DNA of 64,000 nt, taken from contig CM056376.1 in assembly GCA_029718625.1 (NCBI GenBank), forward strand, positions 82,914,541-82,978,540. The letters are read 5' to 3'. Made by a program: the position numbers and the translations under genes. The first letter of the stretch is position 1, and the number at the start of each line of letters is the position of its first letter. Positions 30,557-42,969 of this stretch are shown piece after piece. The notes under the pieces are model-generated. The model was given only the letters and a program-made list of their open reading frames with translations. It was not told the origin of the DNA and searched no databases. Source of the DNA: Synaphobranchus kaupii (lineage: Eukaryota; Chordata; Actinopteri; Anguilliformes; Synaphobranchidae).

Positions 30557-32799
30557 CTCATTGCTGTGACCACCCCAGACAAGCACACGTGATGCAAAAC
30601 CATATGATGCAAAGCGCTGTTTCTTTTCACTCCTTAGTACACTGGTTGCACTCACACAGACATTGAGGCAAAGCAGGACACTGGGTGATGCTATGGGCAA
30701 TCGTGCCTGACCTAGAATCTCCCTTTACTTTCCCAATCCCTGCAGGGCAACTCAAAATAGTTGCCACTGGAATATCATTGTTTTTATATAATTTTAGTGC
30801 TGAAGAAAATCTATTTTGTTTTGTTTGGTAATTAAACTAGCAGTAAAATAGTAAGTGTTGTACATGTACTGTGTACTATATCGGCATCATTGTTACAATA
30901 GACAAATAAAGATGTTTCTGCAGATGTTTAAAAAGATCAATACTAAATGGAAAGGCACTAGTATAAATATACAAACGGATAAATAAACCCATCTGGGATA
31001 CACTTTATCACCAACAGGACTATGTAGAAGGATGTCCAAGGTGCTCAGTTGTTTTTTCTTCATAGAACTGTTAACAAAGTTTAAGATTTCTGGATTCAGA
31101 TTTTGGTTTAAAATATTTATAAGAGAAGGTGAAGGAAATCACAGGCCTGGGAAATTGCTATAATTTTTCATTTACTAGACACACTTATTGCAATTATTTT
31201 TTTGAATAATTATCATTCTCTGACAGTATATTAAACAACATAATTCACTATAATTATAATTTTTTGCTCACAACGACCCCCCCCCCCCCCCTGCTTTGGA
31301 GGTGAACATTATTATAATTGTATTAATACACGTTGACAAACACAGACATGAGAAACCGATTTTGCTGATGTTATTAGATAAACTGGGAATTGCTGATACT
31401 ATGTTATTATTATTTTGTTATACTCAACATCATTTATTTGCGTAGCAGACTTAAACAACTCATTTATTTAGCACATCTGATAGAGAGAGGGTAAGCAACT
31501 AAACCTCAATGGTATAATGACATTATGGCCTTCTGTTTAGCTCAGTTCTCTTACCCTACCTCCTGAAATGGTATGTAGTAGCAAATCATCACAGTACTAG
31601 TCAGCACTGAAGTTAGATTGATATTCACTACTGGTTTTATTAAAGTCAATTGCATTGGAAAAAAACTCAGGAAGGTATTTAGTCACAATCAAAATAGCTG
31701 AGAACATGATGGTATTACTGACTGACACTATTGATAGTGATGCTGTTCACATTAAGACTGTGACCTGCACCCTGTGAGAAAGAGAGCTCATCTTTAAACA
31801 CACAATTCTCTTGTGTATGTTTCTGATTGTGTTCTTTAGGTGTGTTTAGTCATTACCTTCATGCTTTTTACTTTGTGGGAATATAAAAAGATGATGTATG
31901 CATTAATTTAAAAAGAAAAGAACAATCAACCTTGGAAACAATATTTTAAACCCAAAACTGAAACTCCAGTATGTTTTAAAAAAAAGATGCATGTTGGGGA
32001 CGTTTAGTCACACTAAAGAAAAAAGGAATCGCCTGCAGATGGACCATCCTCAGCAAAACTGACAGGCTTGTTAACCACCCCCCAAAAAATGAAAATTTGT
32101 ACACTGCCGGTATACATTTAACATCCACAGACTCATATAAACACCCCCACCATTTTCGCTGTGCAGGTTCAGGATGAGCGTAAGTTTGAAGAGCATTCTC
32201 ATCCTACCCTGCACCCAGTGAAATTTGCTGACAATTAGCAATGAAAAACATAAGCCTGGTACCAGGTGCAGTGAAAGAGACACACACACAGCCACAGTCT
32301 TGCTTCCCACTGGGGAAAGGATGAAGATGTTGACAGCTTTACCTCAGGCCCAGTCTCAGTTGTAGAACATCTCTGATGAATGAAATTGCAGAAATTTATC
32401 CTCATTATGTTCCTTTTATCTTGTCATATATGTTCTCCTGCTATAGGGCCCTACATCCTTTGAGTGATGATGTCATCTACACACTGTTGTCTGAGTGCTA
32501 TATTGGTAGAAAAACAGCTGATAAAACCACTGATCTCAGATAACATATCAGAGGAACTAACTTAAAAGGAAGGATCACTGCTAAACATAGTTGACTGGTG
32601 CTTATAATCTTATGGCTGCCTATATCACTATTCAAGAATGGAAAGGATGATTTTTGTCCTGAATAAATGGCATTTTTTGTGATCAGTATGAAAACCCAGC
32701 AGATTTTTTTTTACTGCTGGTAGACTTTCATAAGCATTTAGCAATGCAGGTACAACCCTTCTGTAAATGTAATATACTGTAAATATACTCAAATAAAAC
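30557..32799. other. intergenic, nothing recognised
   Basis: AT-rich DNA with a run of about 15 C at 31277-31291. No gene or repeat family could be assigned. Confidence 0.5.
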
Positions 32800-32982
32800 T
32801 AGGGATGACCCCAAATAGTCGACTAAACCATTAGTTGATCAAAAGAACTTAGTCAACCAAAATTTTAATTGGTCGAATCGTCACAGTGTGAAAAAATGTG
32901 AGAGTGGAACTATTCATTCCGGGCGTGCGCCTTGTAACGAACAATTGGTGTCTATTAATTAAGGAAGAGATCAGTTGTATAG

Positions 32983-33170
32983 AATGTCTGAGAGAAAATA
33001 AAAAGTATGTGAGCATTTCGAGTGTCTAGAGGATGACCCCAAAAAAGTAAAATGTAAACTCTGCAAGCAACAATTTGCCTATCATTCAGCGCATCTTCTC
33101 AAAGGCCGGCTTCATTGTCAGCAAAACGTGGAGCGCACTTTTCCAGAGCAACGTCAACAAACCTCACTGC
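32983..33170 (+). pseudogene. BED zinc-finger fragment of hAT transposase
   Basis: The stretch gives MSERK, a stop, then KYVSIFECLEDDPKKVKCKL and CKQQFAYHSAHLL. CKLC supplies the first two zinc ligands. The frame is broken by at least one stop and runs into a repeat array, so only the DNA-binding start survives. Confidence 0.6.
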
Positions 33171-33176
33171 GATCGG

Positions 33177-33260
33177 AGGAAAAACAGCAGTGAGTAGAGG
33201 AAAAACAGCAGTGAGTAGAGGAAAAACAGCAGTGAGTAGAGGAAAAACAGCAGTGAGTAG
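33177..33260. repeat. 21-bp tandem repeat, 4 copies
   Basis: The unit AGGAAAAACAGCAGTGAGT plus AG is repeated four times with almost no change. 21 bp keeps frame, so the repeat encodes GKTAVSR four times in one open frame, but that frame has no known product. Confidence 0.93.
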
Positions 33261-33773
33261 GCCTAATGTGACGAGGTTCGCTGGTCACAATCACAAGAAG
33301 GCTGAAACACACTTTTACTTTGCTAATAGATTATAGCCCATAGTCCAATTAATGTTTCGTGTGGCCTGTTGTTGATATTTCTCTTTTAAGTGTTTCAGTT
33401 TGCTGTGTTTTTTATTTATTCGTTTGTTTATATAAATTATAGCCTATTTATTGGCATTTTAAAAAGAAAAGAAAATATTTTCTTCCCATGTTTTGATACC
33501 CGTGAAGTTGTTAAATTAGCTTTTTATTGCTCTGTCGTATCACCGGGTAAAAGGCTGCTTTTTTAATTTAGTTATTCACTATTTTTAAGTTGTGTGTTGT
33601 TATAAAGAGTGGAAATAAAAATAACAATGTTAAATGTCTCATTGTTTGTTGTTCCATCCTGCAGACTCTGCCAGCGTCCGAAACTCAATGGAGTAATCTG
33701 AGCTGGATTGCTGTTCCTGACATAGGAGTTGACCGAATGACCGCCGCCGAATGACCGACTGAGGACCAGTCGA

Positions 33774-35799
33774 AGACCTTCTTTATCTTGGCGGCGAAGG
33801 ACAGATAGGTGGCAGTGTGTAAACCTGCCAACTCCCAGCACGCCGTACCCCAGTCACTGGCCTTCCCGGAGAGCAGAGTGATGACGTAGGCAACCTAGAC
33901 ACAGGAACTTGGAACAGGCAGGGAGCAGGCAGGAATAAACACTGGAAAGTAGTGAGACAAGCACGAATGCAGGGCACAAAACGATCTGGCACAGAACAAA
34001 GAAACAGGGGAGACTATATGCTAGACTAAGGAAGAGACAAAGAGGAACAGGTGAGAAAAACATAATGAGGAATCACATATCAGGTGTGGGAAGCAGAGAC
34101 ACAAAATGGAGAGAAAGGGAAAACACGGCACGGACTACAAATACTGAAAATACATATAAATGGAAAAACCAAGAACAGACTAAGATGTAGATGTAATGGG
34201 GCGTGAGGTGGGAGGAGCCAAACGCAGCAAGGGGATTCTTTAAGCCCTAAGGCCACTAAGGCGGGAAACGCCGCAGTTAAGGGAGGAGACAAGACAGGGA
34301 ACACACGTACCAAAACTACTGACCGGCTCACTGTCACACACTAAAGAGTAGAAGCGCAAACGCCAAGTTTTCAGCAAGAAAACCAAACAAGGTCAATGGA
34401 ACAGAGCACAAGGCTCCCATACTTCTACGAGCAAAGTGACAGATGAAAGAGCCATAAACAACAAATGCCCTGTCTCGGCAACGAGACGCATAAGAACAGG
34501 CGAGTAGCATAAAAGGTACACATAAAACACACACAGCCAACAAACACTGAAAACGAATACGAATTAGTATACCAAGAGGCGAAAGGAACGGAGATCTAAC
34601 GTTCCAAGGCTACTCTCGAAGACTCGCAGTCAAACGCAAACATGTCCACAGCATCGCCCAAGCTCCAAATAAGGAGAGACACACCCGGAGAACGAACAGA
34701 ACTACAGTTCCGAACAAAATCGTCCCGCAGGTGAAAAGGACGAATAGGACAGCTGCACCAGACATTACCGGCTAAAAGACAAACACGAGTTAAATAGAAA
34801 ATAAATGCCATGCCTCTTGATAAAGAGGAATGTAACGAGGCGAAGGATATAACGTTCCATGGCTAGTTTCATAGGCTCGCAGTCAAATGCAGAAAACATA
34901 AGGGGTAAACGCCCGATCTCCCAGAAGAGAGAAACATTTTACAGGCGAGCCGACGGAGCACAGTCGTCCCATAACTTTACTAGCAAAGTGACTAACAAGC
35001 TTGGTAGAAAATAAACGCCCTAGCCTCTCAATAATAGGAAATGTAACGAGGCGAAAAGAACAGAGCTAACGTTCTAAGACTATTTTCAGAAGCACGCAGT
35101 CCCACACACACACGTCCACAACATCACCCAAGCTCCATATAAGGAGAGGCTCACCCAGAGAACGAACAGAACTACAGTTCCGAACAAAATCGTCCCACAG
35201 GTAAAAAGGGCGAACAGGACAGCTGCAACAAAAGACCAACGCAAACTTAATCGAAAATAACCGACCTGCCTCTAAGAATAATTAAAACCCTAAAGTCAGT
35301 ATAATACAAACGCCCTGTCTCTTAGTAAAGGGCAAAGGATCTAGGCAAAAGGACAGACCAGAAAGCGGAGACTGAAATGAGCACACAAAACAGGAATTCA
35401 ACCTGAAAGTTCAAAGCACAAAGGCAAGTACCGCAAAACTCCAATAAAAGCACAACGGAGCAAAACGGTCTCCTTAAAAACCTAGATCTAATCATACGAG
35501 TAAACTTTAAAAGGGCAAAATAAACCGCACACAAAACAGCACAAATAATGCCAGAAAATACACCACAGAACAAACAATCAACAATCAATCATCAAGCCCA
35601 GAACGAAAGGAACATGGGTTTAAATAGCTCACCGGAATTACATGCCCAGCTGTGAACGATGATTAAACTTACTCCGTGAAAAGAAGGGTTGGAGCCAAAA
35701 CTCCACCAACGGAGCAGCGCCCACGTGTGGCGACCGAGGAACATGACCACAAGGGAAAAAGGGTCATAAACCATGACAGTAGAGGCACGGGACGTGACA
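33774..35799 (-). mobile_element. LTR-like insertion inside the hAT element (about 435 bp without its own insert)
   Basis: GTCGA occurs directly at 33769-33773 and 35800-35804, bounding sequence foreign to hAT. On the minus strand the insertion starts TGTCACGTCCCGTGCC, as a gypsy-type LTR would. The far end lacks the usual CA, so a mutated or truncated solo LTR is the best guess. It is itself split by the solo LTR at 34192-35778. Confidence 0.5.
34192..35778 (-). mobile_element. solo LTR, gypsy-like family A, 1587 bp
   Basis: On the minus strand the unit begins TGTCATGGTTTATGACC and ends CCCCATTACA. It is flanked by the 5-bp duplication GTAGA on the plus strand (34187-34191 and 35779-35783). 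A GAGCTATTTAAACCC string resembles an LTR TATA region. It contains internally duplicated modules: the GAACTGTAGTTCTGTTCGTT module occurs near both 34700 and 35170. There is no internal coding region, hence solo LTR. It is the same family as 40753-43847. Confidence 0.82.
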
Positions 35800-36048
35800 G
35801 TCGACTATGGGATTGAACTGACCACTACAGGTTGAAGCAAATCTTTGGTCAGGGGCAGCCCTAAATAAAACATACATTTTGAAGATAATTGAATGCTTCA
35901 CAGTATATGGTCACATATACAAATTACTGCTGCTTTCAAATTTTTTAACTTGAAAATACAATATTATGAAATACATTTTTCCTTTTCTTTTCAAAAAGGT
36001 CCACATATTCACAGTATATTGCAGTATACTCAGTGATAGTAATGGAAT

Positions 36049-37450
36049 TGTAACGTTCCGTTCCCGTCCTGTCCGTTTTCCATGTTTTCCTTGTTTCCTT
36101 CCGTGTCATGTTGGATCCCTTGTCCGTGTTTCCCTCCTGGCTGTGGACTGGGCGTCTCCCTCGGGTACTTTTGGTTTCATTTTCCACTTTAGCTTCCGCC
36201 TATCACTCGCCCCTCTCGTTACTCACATTCCTCACTGCTGTGCTTCGGCAATCACTCCTGATTTAACATCACACCTGTTTCTCGTTTTCTCCTTCACTTC
36301 CTGCACCATTTAAACCCCTGGCTGGCTGCTATTCAGCGCCAGTTCGTTGACTAACCTACCGTGTTTGTTTCGTATCCCGTTTCTGGTCCAGTGTTTGTGA
36401 ACCTGCTGGTTCATACCTGTTCGCCTGGTTTCCTGACTGGTAGCTATCTCTGCTAATCTTTCGCTGCTGCATGCATTTACCTGTTTCCCTTCAAAACCTC
36501 CAGACGCCGCAGTTCCAGTCTTCCCGCAGCTGTGTTTGTCCTCCCCGTGTTACGTACCTCCCGTACTCGTGTTGCAGTACCAGGACCTCTGCATGCCAGC
36601 CGGCTTACGCCAGTATTGCCCGAGCTACGCCGCACCTTCCAACTCGGCGGTGCATTCACCAGCTACAGTCCTGTCACAACACCCTGCCTTTAACCTCTGC
36701 TTTCTGCCCGGTTACTCAAGCTACCCGGTCCAGTTTCCAGTCCTGTTCCAGCCCAGTTCCGATCCAGTTTCCAGTCCAGCTCCAGTCCAGTTTCCAGTCC
36801 AGTTCCAGTCCAGTTCCGGTGTTTTAGACACCTCCGTTCTAGTCCAGTTCCGGCTTGGAACAAGTTCCGTGCCGTCCCCTGTGTTCCTGAGTGGACCTTC
36901 CGGTCCAGCTTCCAGTCCAGTTCCAGTCCAGTTCCGGTGTTTCATACACCTCCGTTCAAGTCCAGTTCCGGCTTGGAACAAGTTCCGTGCCGTTCCCGTT
37001 TCCTGAGTGGATCTCCCGGTCCAGTTTCCAGTCCAGTTCCCAGTCCAGTTCCAGTCCAGTTCCGGTGTTTTATACACCTCCGTTCAAGTCCAGTTCCGGC
37101 TTGGAACAAGTTCCGTGCCGTTCCCGTTTCCTGAGTGGACCTTCCGGTCCAGTTTCCAGTCCAGTTCCGATCCAGTTTCCAGTCCAGTTCCAGTCCAGTT
37201 CCAGTCCAGTTCCGGTGTTTTAGACACCTCCGTTCAAGTCCAGTTCCGGCTTGGAACAGTTCCGTGTTTCCTCAAGTCCAGCTCCGGCTTGGAGCAGTCC
37301 TCAGTTGGACGCTATCCTGTGTTAACTAACTAACCTGTTTTGCTCCCGTGTACAGCTTTGGGACCACCCCAACGCTTAATAAAGTTCCACTTTCTGTAAT
37401 CTGTCTCCTGGTCGTTGCACTTGGGTTCGTCCCGTATCAGGATCGTAACA
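36049..37450 (+). mobile_element. solo LTR, family B, 1402 bp
   Basis: Starts TGTAACGTTCCG, ends GATCGTAACA, and is flanked by GGAAT on both sides (36044-36048 and 37451-37455). AATAAA near 37377 is followed by a T-rich stretch, as in a retroviral R/U5 junction. An internal tandem array occupies about 36720-37290. No gag or pol is present. Confidence 0.85.
36720..37290. repeat. tandem array of about 110-bp units made of a short TCCAGT minisatellite
   Basis: About four long units share TTCCGGCTTGGAACAAGTTC and the CACCTCCGTTCAAGTCCAGT block. Between them TCCAGTTCCAGTCCAGTTTC motifs vary in number. The arrangement gives long open frames in several phases on both strands, which are repeat artefacts and not genes. 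Confidence 0.9.
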
Positions 37451-37455
37451 GGAAT

Positions 37456-40354
37456 ATAACAAAAAGAAATAGAGAATCTTGTATCCTGTGACTGCTGGTA
37501 CAGTAACTCTACTCAAAAACTGTTCCTCAGCTGGTCACATGACAGGATGGTGACACATTAAAGAGGACAGACAGAGAGTCAGATGGATCCTCCTGTGATG
37601 AATTACAGGATGAATATGAACTGTTTTTTAAATATCACATCCACCAATAAATTATATTTTACTATTTTGCCTTCATAAAAACAAATTTGTTGTCATGTAC
37701 TGTATTACCTGGAAAAATAAAGGTTAAATGAACTTTAAAATAAATTAGTCAGGTAAATATTTCCAAGAAACAGGAAATAAAACCAAAGAAAATAGAAATA
37801 TAACTAAACTGATCAATTCCCTAACAGTGAGAAGGTGTCCTGGTGACAGCAGGGGCAGTGTGCAAAACACAGAGATGTTAATGGACTGCCAATATAAACG
37901 AGAAGGGACTGCTTGTCACATCCAATACATGAACCCTTGCTGATGGAAGATGGCATTGTGGTCCTTGTGTCAGCCCTCCGGTGCAGCCTTCATCGGCCCC
38001 TTGAGATAATGCATCATCCTGGTGACTCCTGTCAGTGGAGTAACCAAAGAGCAGGAACTGAGAAGCTGATAAACGAAGTAATGGGTACATTTCATACATT
38101 TAAATGGGTTTTCAATGCTCAATCATAGACATAGGTCTGATCAATGCAACGTCCACCAGAACAGATGCTCTCCAAGACCGGCGTAAGCACTGCATCTTTT
38201 CACCTCACGTTCCGCCAGCTGAGCCGAGTAGTGATTGGAACAGCACCTTCTATCAGGGAGAGGAAAGGGTCGGAAGACCAGACGGGACCGGAGGGGAAAC
38301 CAAAAGCAACCCACAAATGTGGGAGCCACTAATAGTGACAAAGAAACAGGAAGCCACAGACTCGTAATTGCATCATGAGCTAGTGCTTTAGCTGGATGTG
38401 CTACCTGAAAACTTCCGTATGGGAAACATTAAACAACTTGCTTGCTAAAACCCAAATTTCTCCCGTCAATATCTCAGCCGTTTTAGCACCAATTACCAAG
38501 CCACTTGGCAGATCAACATCTCACCAATATCTCGCCATAAAACAAATATGGGAAAGATTTGTTCAGCCGTTTTCATATAGTTAAGTACTTTAAAAACAAT
38601 TGTATTTAGATTAAGACTTTTTTTTCCAACAACCTAGCTCAAATTCTACAACTCTAATTGCTAAAATATAAATAGCAATAGCGGGCATGTCATGAACTAA
38701 TACTTTTGAGGGGTCACATTTCTGTTTATTGTACAATCTTTAAATAAACCTTTCTAATTCTACAATACCGGAAATTAATTGTCCGTTGACTTAACATTGG
38801 GGCAAAAATTATTAATTAAAAGCAACTGGAGGCTAATTTTAAGTTCAAACTACCATTTAACAACAGTCTATAACAACAATAGCCTCCTGAGTCTAATTTT
38901 ACTTGCTCTGTCTCTGACGCTCTCACTAAACTGCCACAGTACAGAAACCGACCATAGGCTACTACCTATTTTTAACCTAAAAAGTCAAAAGCGTTTTAAG
39001 ATAACTTATGGTGACATTTTTTGCCAATATAGCTCAGTTATATATAGCTAACGTTAACAACATAAGAAAGGTTTATCAGCTAAAAAGCAATAACGTTATT
39101 CGGAGTTGTTTTCGGTAACTTTAAGTCACAATGCAACAAAAATAATTCTGTTAGCCAAGTTAAATCAATCTGTCTGTTTGTCGAGCTGTGTCCAAATCAT
39201 AGACCGTATAAAAATGGTCCGAATCTACTGTGTCCTCCTGTGTAGCTGATAATGTAGGCTAACGTTACTGCTTATAGCGTAGCCTACTGTTTAGTGACAT
39301 ACAGTAGCCTATGCGGAAAATATCCTCAATACTATTATCAGTGAAAACCTAAGCATAATAAGTAGGCCTATATCATTTGCGGATTTAAAGTACACTACAT
39401 TGAGATAACATTTTGCCTACTTAACAATTTTCTCACGGCTAGCATAGGATAAATAGTAGCCTATAGAAAGGCGTTGATTCAGACCAATTGGGACACATCC
39501 TTTGTTTAGCAGAAACCAAGTTAGCTAACAGCTATCTAGCTTGCCGCATGTCCAAACAATGTATCATTTGCAAGCATTTTTGTTGTGATATTCTTATCTG
39601 TCTGTCTTTCTTTAACACAAACCAAGCCCTTGCTGACTAAGCTAACAGTTAGCCTTCTAGCTAGCCGCATGTCCAAACAATGTATCTGCAAGCATGTTCA
39701 TCGTCATTTTCGTATCTCTACCAGTCTTTTCCTCTACCAGGGAGTGGTTGGGGGTGGGAATAGCCAGCTACTTGTCATGCCCATTAAGTTCGCAAGCCAG
39801 GTGTGACTCTTTGCAAATCTGTTTTCTCAGAAAGTGTTTTAAGGTGTACCAACATTCAAAGAAGCATATCTTCTTCAAATGTCCTCATATTGCAGTGAAT
39901 GATACGTCATTTGAAAGCTCAGGATCTCTATTTTCATAAACTGTAAAATACAGAAAATCCTTCTCATTACTGACACCGGTGGCTGTAAGTAAGCCTGCTG
40001 CTAGTGCGCTTCCTCACACTCGTGCAACAAGAGCGAGCAACATTTGATGGCTGGATAACGTTAGCTACTACCCGGACTACCTGGATCCGGTGTTGCTTCA
40101 TAACATTAGGTGGTAAAGTAATTTTGCCAACTAACATTACCAGTCAGATCAGCCCCGGGAGTCGGTTTTGAATCGATGTAGCTTTGCTAGCTAACGTTAT
40201 CCACTCAGACAGTATTTTGCTAGTGATAATGTTAGCAAGCAAGTTAGCTTACGTTAGAGAGCTAGATGTAAATTAGCTAGCTTAGCAATCAAGTAAGCAA
40301 CATCTCACACACCTCTCCAAGCTCACATCGGCATCAGGAACATCACAATATATT
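37456..40354. other. intergenic, no gene supported
   Basis: Mixed sequence. From about 38.6 to 40.3 kb it is rich in GCTAGC, TAACGTTA and similar short palindromic words, a low-complexity style common in fish intergenic DNA. Open frames around 37.9-38.4 kb occur on both strands with no recognised motif. Confidence 0.5.
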
Positions 40355-40571
40355 TCACATGCTTTGCAGTAGCGTTACCTGTCCAATAAGAAGAACGCCA
40401 GCTCGGGGTCGGTTTTCATCCCCAACAACAAACGTAGGCTGGAATGCCCGGCCGATGTTCATACTTGTTTTTGCCCGATTTCGGTCACACTGCTGTTTGG
40501 CCAAACGGGCTTCGGTCGATAAAACTTTTATCTTCACCTTTGGTGGACTTCACCGGTCGTTTGCTGGTTGA
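40355..40571 (-). pseudogene. broken exon of a repeated fish gene or transposon family
   Basis: On the minus strand one frame reads ARLAKQQCDRNRAKTSMNIG then RAFQ. After a shift another frame reads GMKTDPELAFFLLDR and stops at a GTAACG donor. NIG-x-AF and KTD-x-ELAFFLLD strings occur together in a multicopy family of uncharacterised fish proteins that I recall. The middle is deleted or frameshifted, so the copy looks dead. Function unknown. Confidence 0.4.
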
Positions 40572-40861
40572 CTGGTTCATTTCTCAGCAGCTAAATAGCT
40601 AGTGTTGTGTTACACTAGTTCAGTTCGCTAGCCCTTATGTTGTGGTGCTGTGGGGGGCGGGCTAGCCAGGGAGAGGGAAGGCACTCGGGATCACGCTTTG
40701 ACGTCACATCCTTCATTTTCCTGGGTACATGTTGTTTTAAATACTGTAGACTTGTCATGGTTTGTGACCTTTTTCCCTTGCGGTCAGGGGCGGATTGGCC
40801 ATCGGGAGCACCGGGAGTTTTCCCGGTGGGCCGGTGCTGTGCGTGGGCCGGTAGGCTAGTA

Positions 40862-41627
40862 CGTTTACATGCACACTAATACTCCGATCTGAACCCGGTT
40901 ATGGCAATACTCTGGTTACTGAAATGGTCATGTAAACACCTTTATCCGATAATGTAAGGTCATAATCCGTGTTTTTGAAACCCGATTAACACCCCTGGTT
41001 TTTTGGCCAAACTTTCGATTTTTTGGAGCATGTAAACACCTTTCTCCGGTTTCTTTCGGCTTTTCAAAACTACGCATGTCAGGCAGAAGAGGCGGTGTAA
41101 CGTCAAAATGATTCCACCCGTCAACATTTGCTATGCCTGGGGTTCCTTCAGCATCTCACTTCCAGAATTGTATTATTAAATTTGCATTTCACCGGTGAAA
41201 ATATATTGTTCAGTGTTACGTGCTTGTGTTTGTAGGCTACTAGCTAGTTTGTGGCTAGCACATTAAATAACTGAAATTTTCGGGAAATTCGCCAGATTTA
41301 GAGATCGGTAAAGCTAGCTAGTACAATAATATAAATCAACCACTACTAGCAATTAGCTATAAATAAGTAGCTATAATAATTACTAGCTAGCTATAATAAT
41401 AATAATAGCCTACTAACGTAAATTTTTGACGGGCGGATCATTTTTGTCCTTACAACGGGAAGCAGTTAGTAGCTACGTTTTCCACAGAGCTGATTATGGA
41501 GAGAATCATGTAAACGCGGCTTTTGGAGTAGCTAATCACATTTCTTATGTCCATGTGAACGCAATAAGTTAAATACTGGCATAAGCTGATCGTTTCCAGT
41601 AATCGGATATTGCTGTGCATGTAAACG
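40862..41627. mobile_element. TA-flanked MITE nested in the hAT element
   Basis: CGTTTACATGCAC at the left and GTGCATGTAAACG at the right are inverted, with TA on each outer side. The interior repeats CATGTAAAC words on both strands. No coding capacity. The family could not be named. Confidence 0.7.
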
Positions 41628-41666
41628 TACCCAGTGTAATAAGGTAGGACACACTTGTGTTTTTGT

Positions 41667-41850
41667 GCCCGCCGTGGCATTTATTATTGCAAATTGCAAA
41701 AGTATGCTATATGTGTGTTTAGTTTTGTGTTGTTGGAAGTGGATCACTCAGCTCAATGTGATTTGTCGTGCCCGCCGTGGCAGTTATTATTGCAAGTAGC
41801 AAAAGTAAACCATAGCCTAAGTAGCAAAAGTAAACCATGGCCGTTATTGC
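41667..41850. repeat. imperfect internal repeats in the hAT element
   Basis: GCCCGCCGTGGCA followed by TTATTATTGCAA occurs at about 41670 and again at about 41771. AGTAGCAAAAGTAAACCAT is repeated at about 41795 and 41820. Confidence 0.75.
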
Positions 41851-41987
41851 AAGTATCGTTTTCATGCCACCGTGGGTGTGTCTGATTGCGAGTACAACTA
41901 GGCCTACATGCACGCTCTCGTCATCGTGTAACAACAACAACAACAGCAGCACAATAACTTAATACGACATGTAGGGCCTATACAATC

Positions 41988-42013
41988 ATAATAATAATAA
42001 TAATAATAATAAT
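41988..42013. repeat. (AAT)n microsatellite
   Basis: About eight ATA/AAT units near the right end of the hAT element. Confidence 0.9.
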
Positions 42014-42969
42014 GTTGCTGGGCCGCCATGGTTTTGAAACTCCCGGTTAGATTTATAGTCCCAATCCGCCCCTGCTTGCGGTCGTGTTCCTCGGTCGCCA
42101 CAAGTGGGCGCTGCTTCGTTGGTTGGTTATGTTTTGGCTCCATTCCTTCTTCTCACAAAGAAGTCATCAACGTTGCACAGCTGTACATTGTTGCCGGTGA
42201 GCTTTATAAGCCTTCCGTTTCCTTCATTTGGGGCTTCGATATTAATTGTTCATTGTGATTGTTTGTTCTGTGGTGTATTTTCTGGTATTAGTTGTGCTGT
42301 TTTGTGTGCGGTTTATTTTGCCCTTTTAAAGTTTTAAACGTATGATTAGATCTAGGTTTTTAAGGAGACAATTTTGCTCCGTTGTGCTTTTATTGGAGTT
42401 TTGCGGTACTGGCCTTTGTGCTTTGAGCTTCAGGTTGAATTCCTGTTTGGTGTGCTTATTTCAGTCTCCGCTTTCTGGTCTGTCCTTTGTTTGTCGTTTT
42501 TACCTAGATCTATTGCCTTTTACTAAGAGACAGGGCGTTTGTATCATACTGACTTTAGGGTTTTATTTATTCTTAGAGGCAGGTCGGTTATTTTCGATTA
42601 AGTTTGCGTTGGTCTTTTGTTACAGCTGTTCCTGTTCGTCCTTTTCACCTACGGGATGATTTTGTTCGGAACTGTAGTTCTGTTCGTTCTCCGGGTGTGT
42701 CCCTCCTTATATGGAGCTTGGACGATGCTATGGACATGTTTGTGTTTGATTGCGCATTTATGAACGTAACCATGGAACGTTATCTCTGTTCCTCCGCCTC
42801 GTTACATTTCCCATTATTGAGAGGCTAGGGCGTGTGTTTTCAATTAAGCTTGCATTAGTCATGTTTGCTAGTAAAGTTATGGGACGACGGTGCTCCGTCG
42901 GCTCGCCTGTAAAATGTTTCTCTCTCCTGGGAGATCGGGCGTTTACCCCTTTACGTTTTCTCGATCAAT

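Larger units (their letters stand above)
32800..35863 (+). mobile_element. hAT transposon remnant with nested insertions
   Basis: The element starts TAGGGATGACCCC and ends GGGGCAGCCCTA, imperfect inverted ends. An exact 8-bp target duplication AATAAAAC flanks it (32792-32799 and 35864-35871), the hallmark of hAT. At about 32985-33110 the sequence reads as a BED-type zinc-finger start (VKCKLCKQQFAYHS), the N-terminus usual for hAT transposases; the catalytic part is missing. The inner insertion at 33774-35799 accounts for two thirds of the length. Confidence 0.85.
40785..42074. mobile_element. non-autonomous hAT element inside the family A LTR
   Basis: The ends CAGGGGCGGATTGG and CCAATCCGCCCCTG are exact inverted repeats. 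CTTGCGGT is duplicated on both sides (40777-40784 and 42075-42082), the 8-bp signature of hAT. No transposase is present. A second MITE lies inside at 40862-41627. Confidence 0.93.

Noticed and set aside
33177..33260. CRISPR-like array
   Set aside because: Units are directly adjacent with no unique spacers, and this is eukaryotic DNA; it is a plain tandem repeat.
33783..35774. Series of hydrophobic open frames on the minus strand, resembling membrane proteins
   Set aside because: The same frames recur at 42-43.9 kb because both regions are copies of one LTR; no start, splice or domain evidence.
36471..37333. Several overlapping open frames of 100-156 codons on both strands
   Set aside because: They come from the TCCAGT-type tandem repeat in a solo LTR; reading in many phases on both strands is typical of short repeats without stops.
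37878..38367. Possible pseudogene from overlapping frames
   Set aside because: Frames on both strands have no recognised protein similarity or intron signals.
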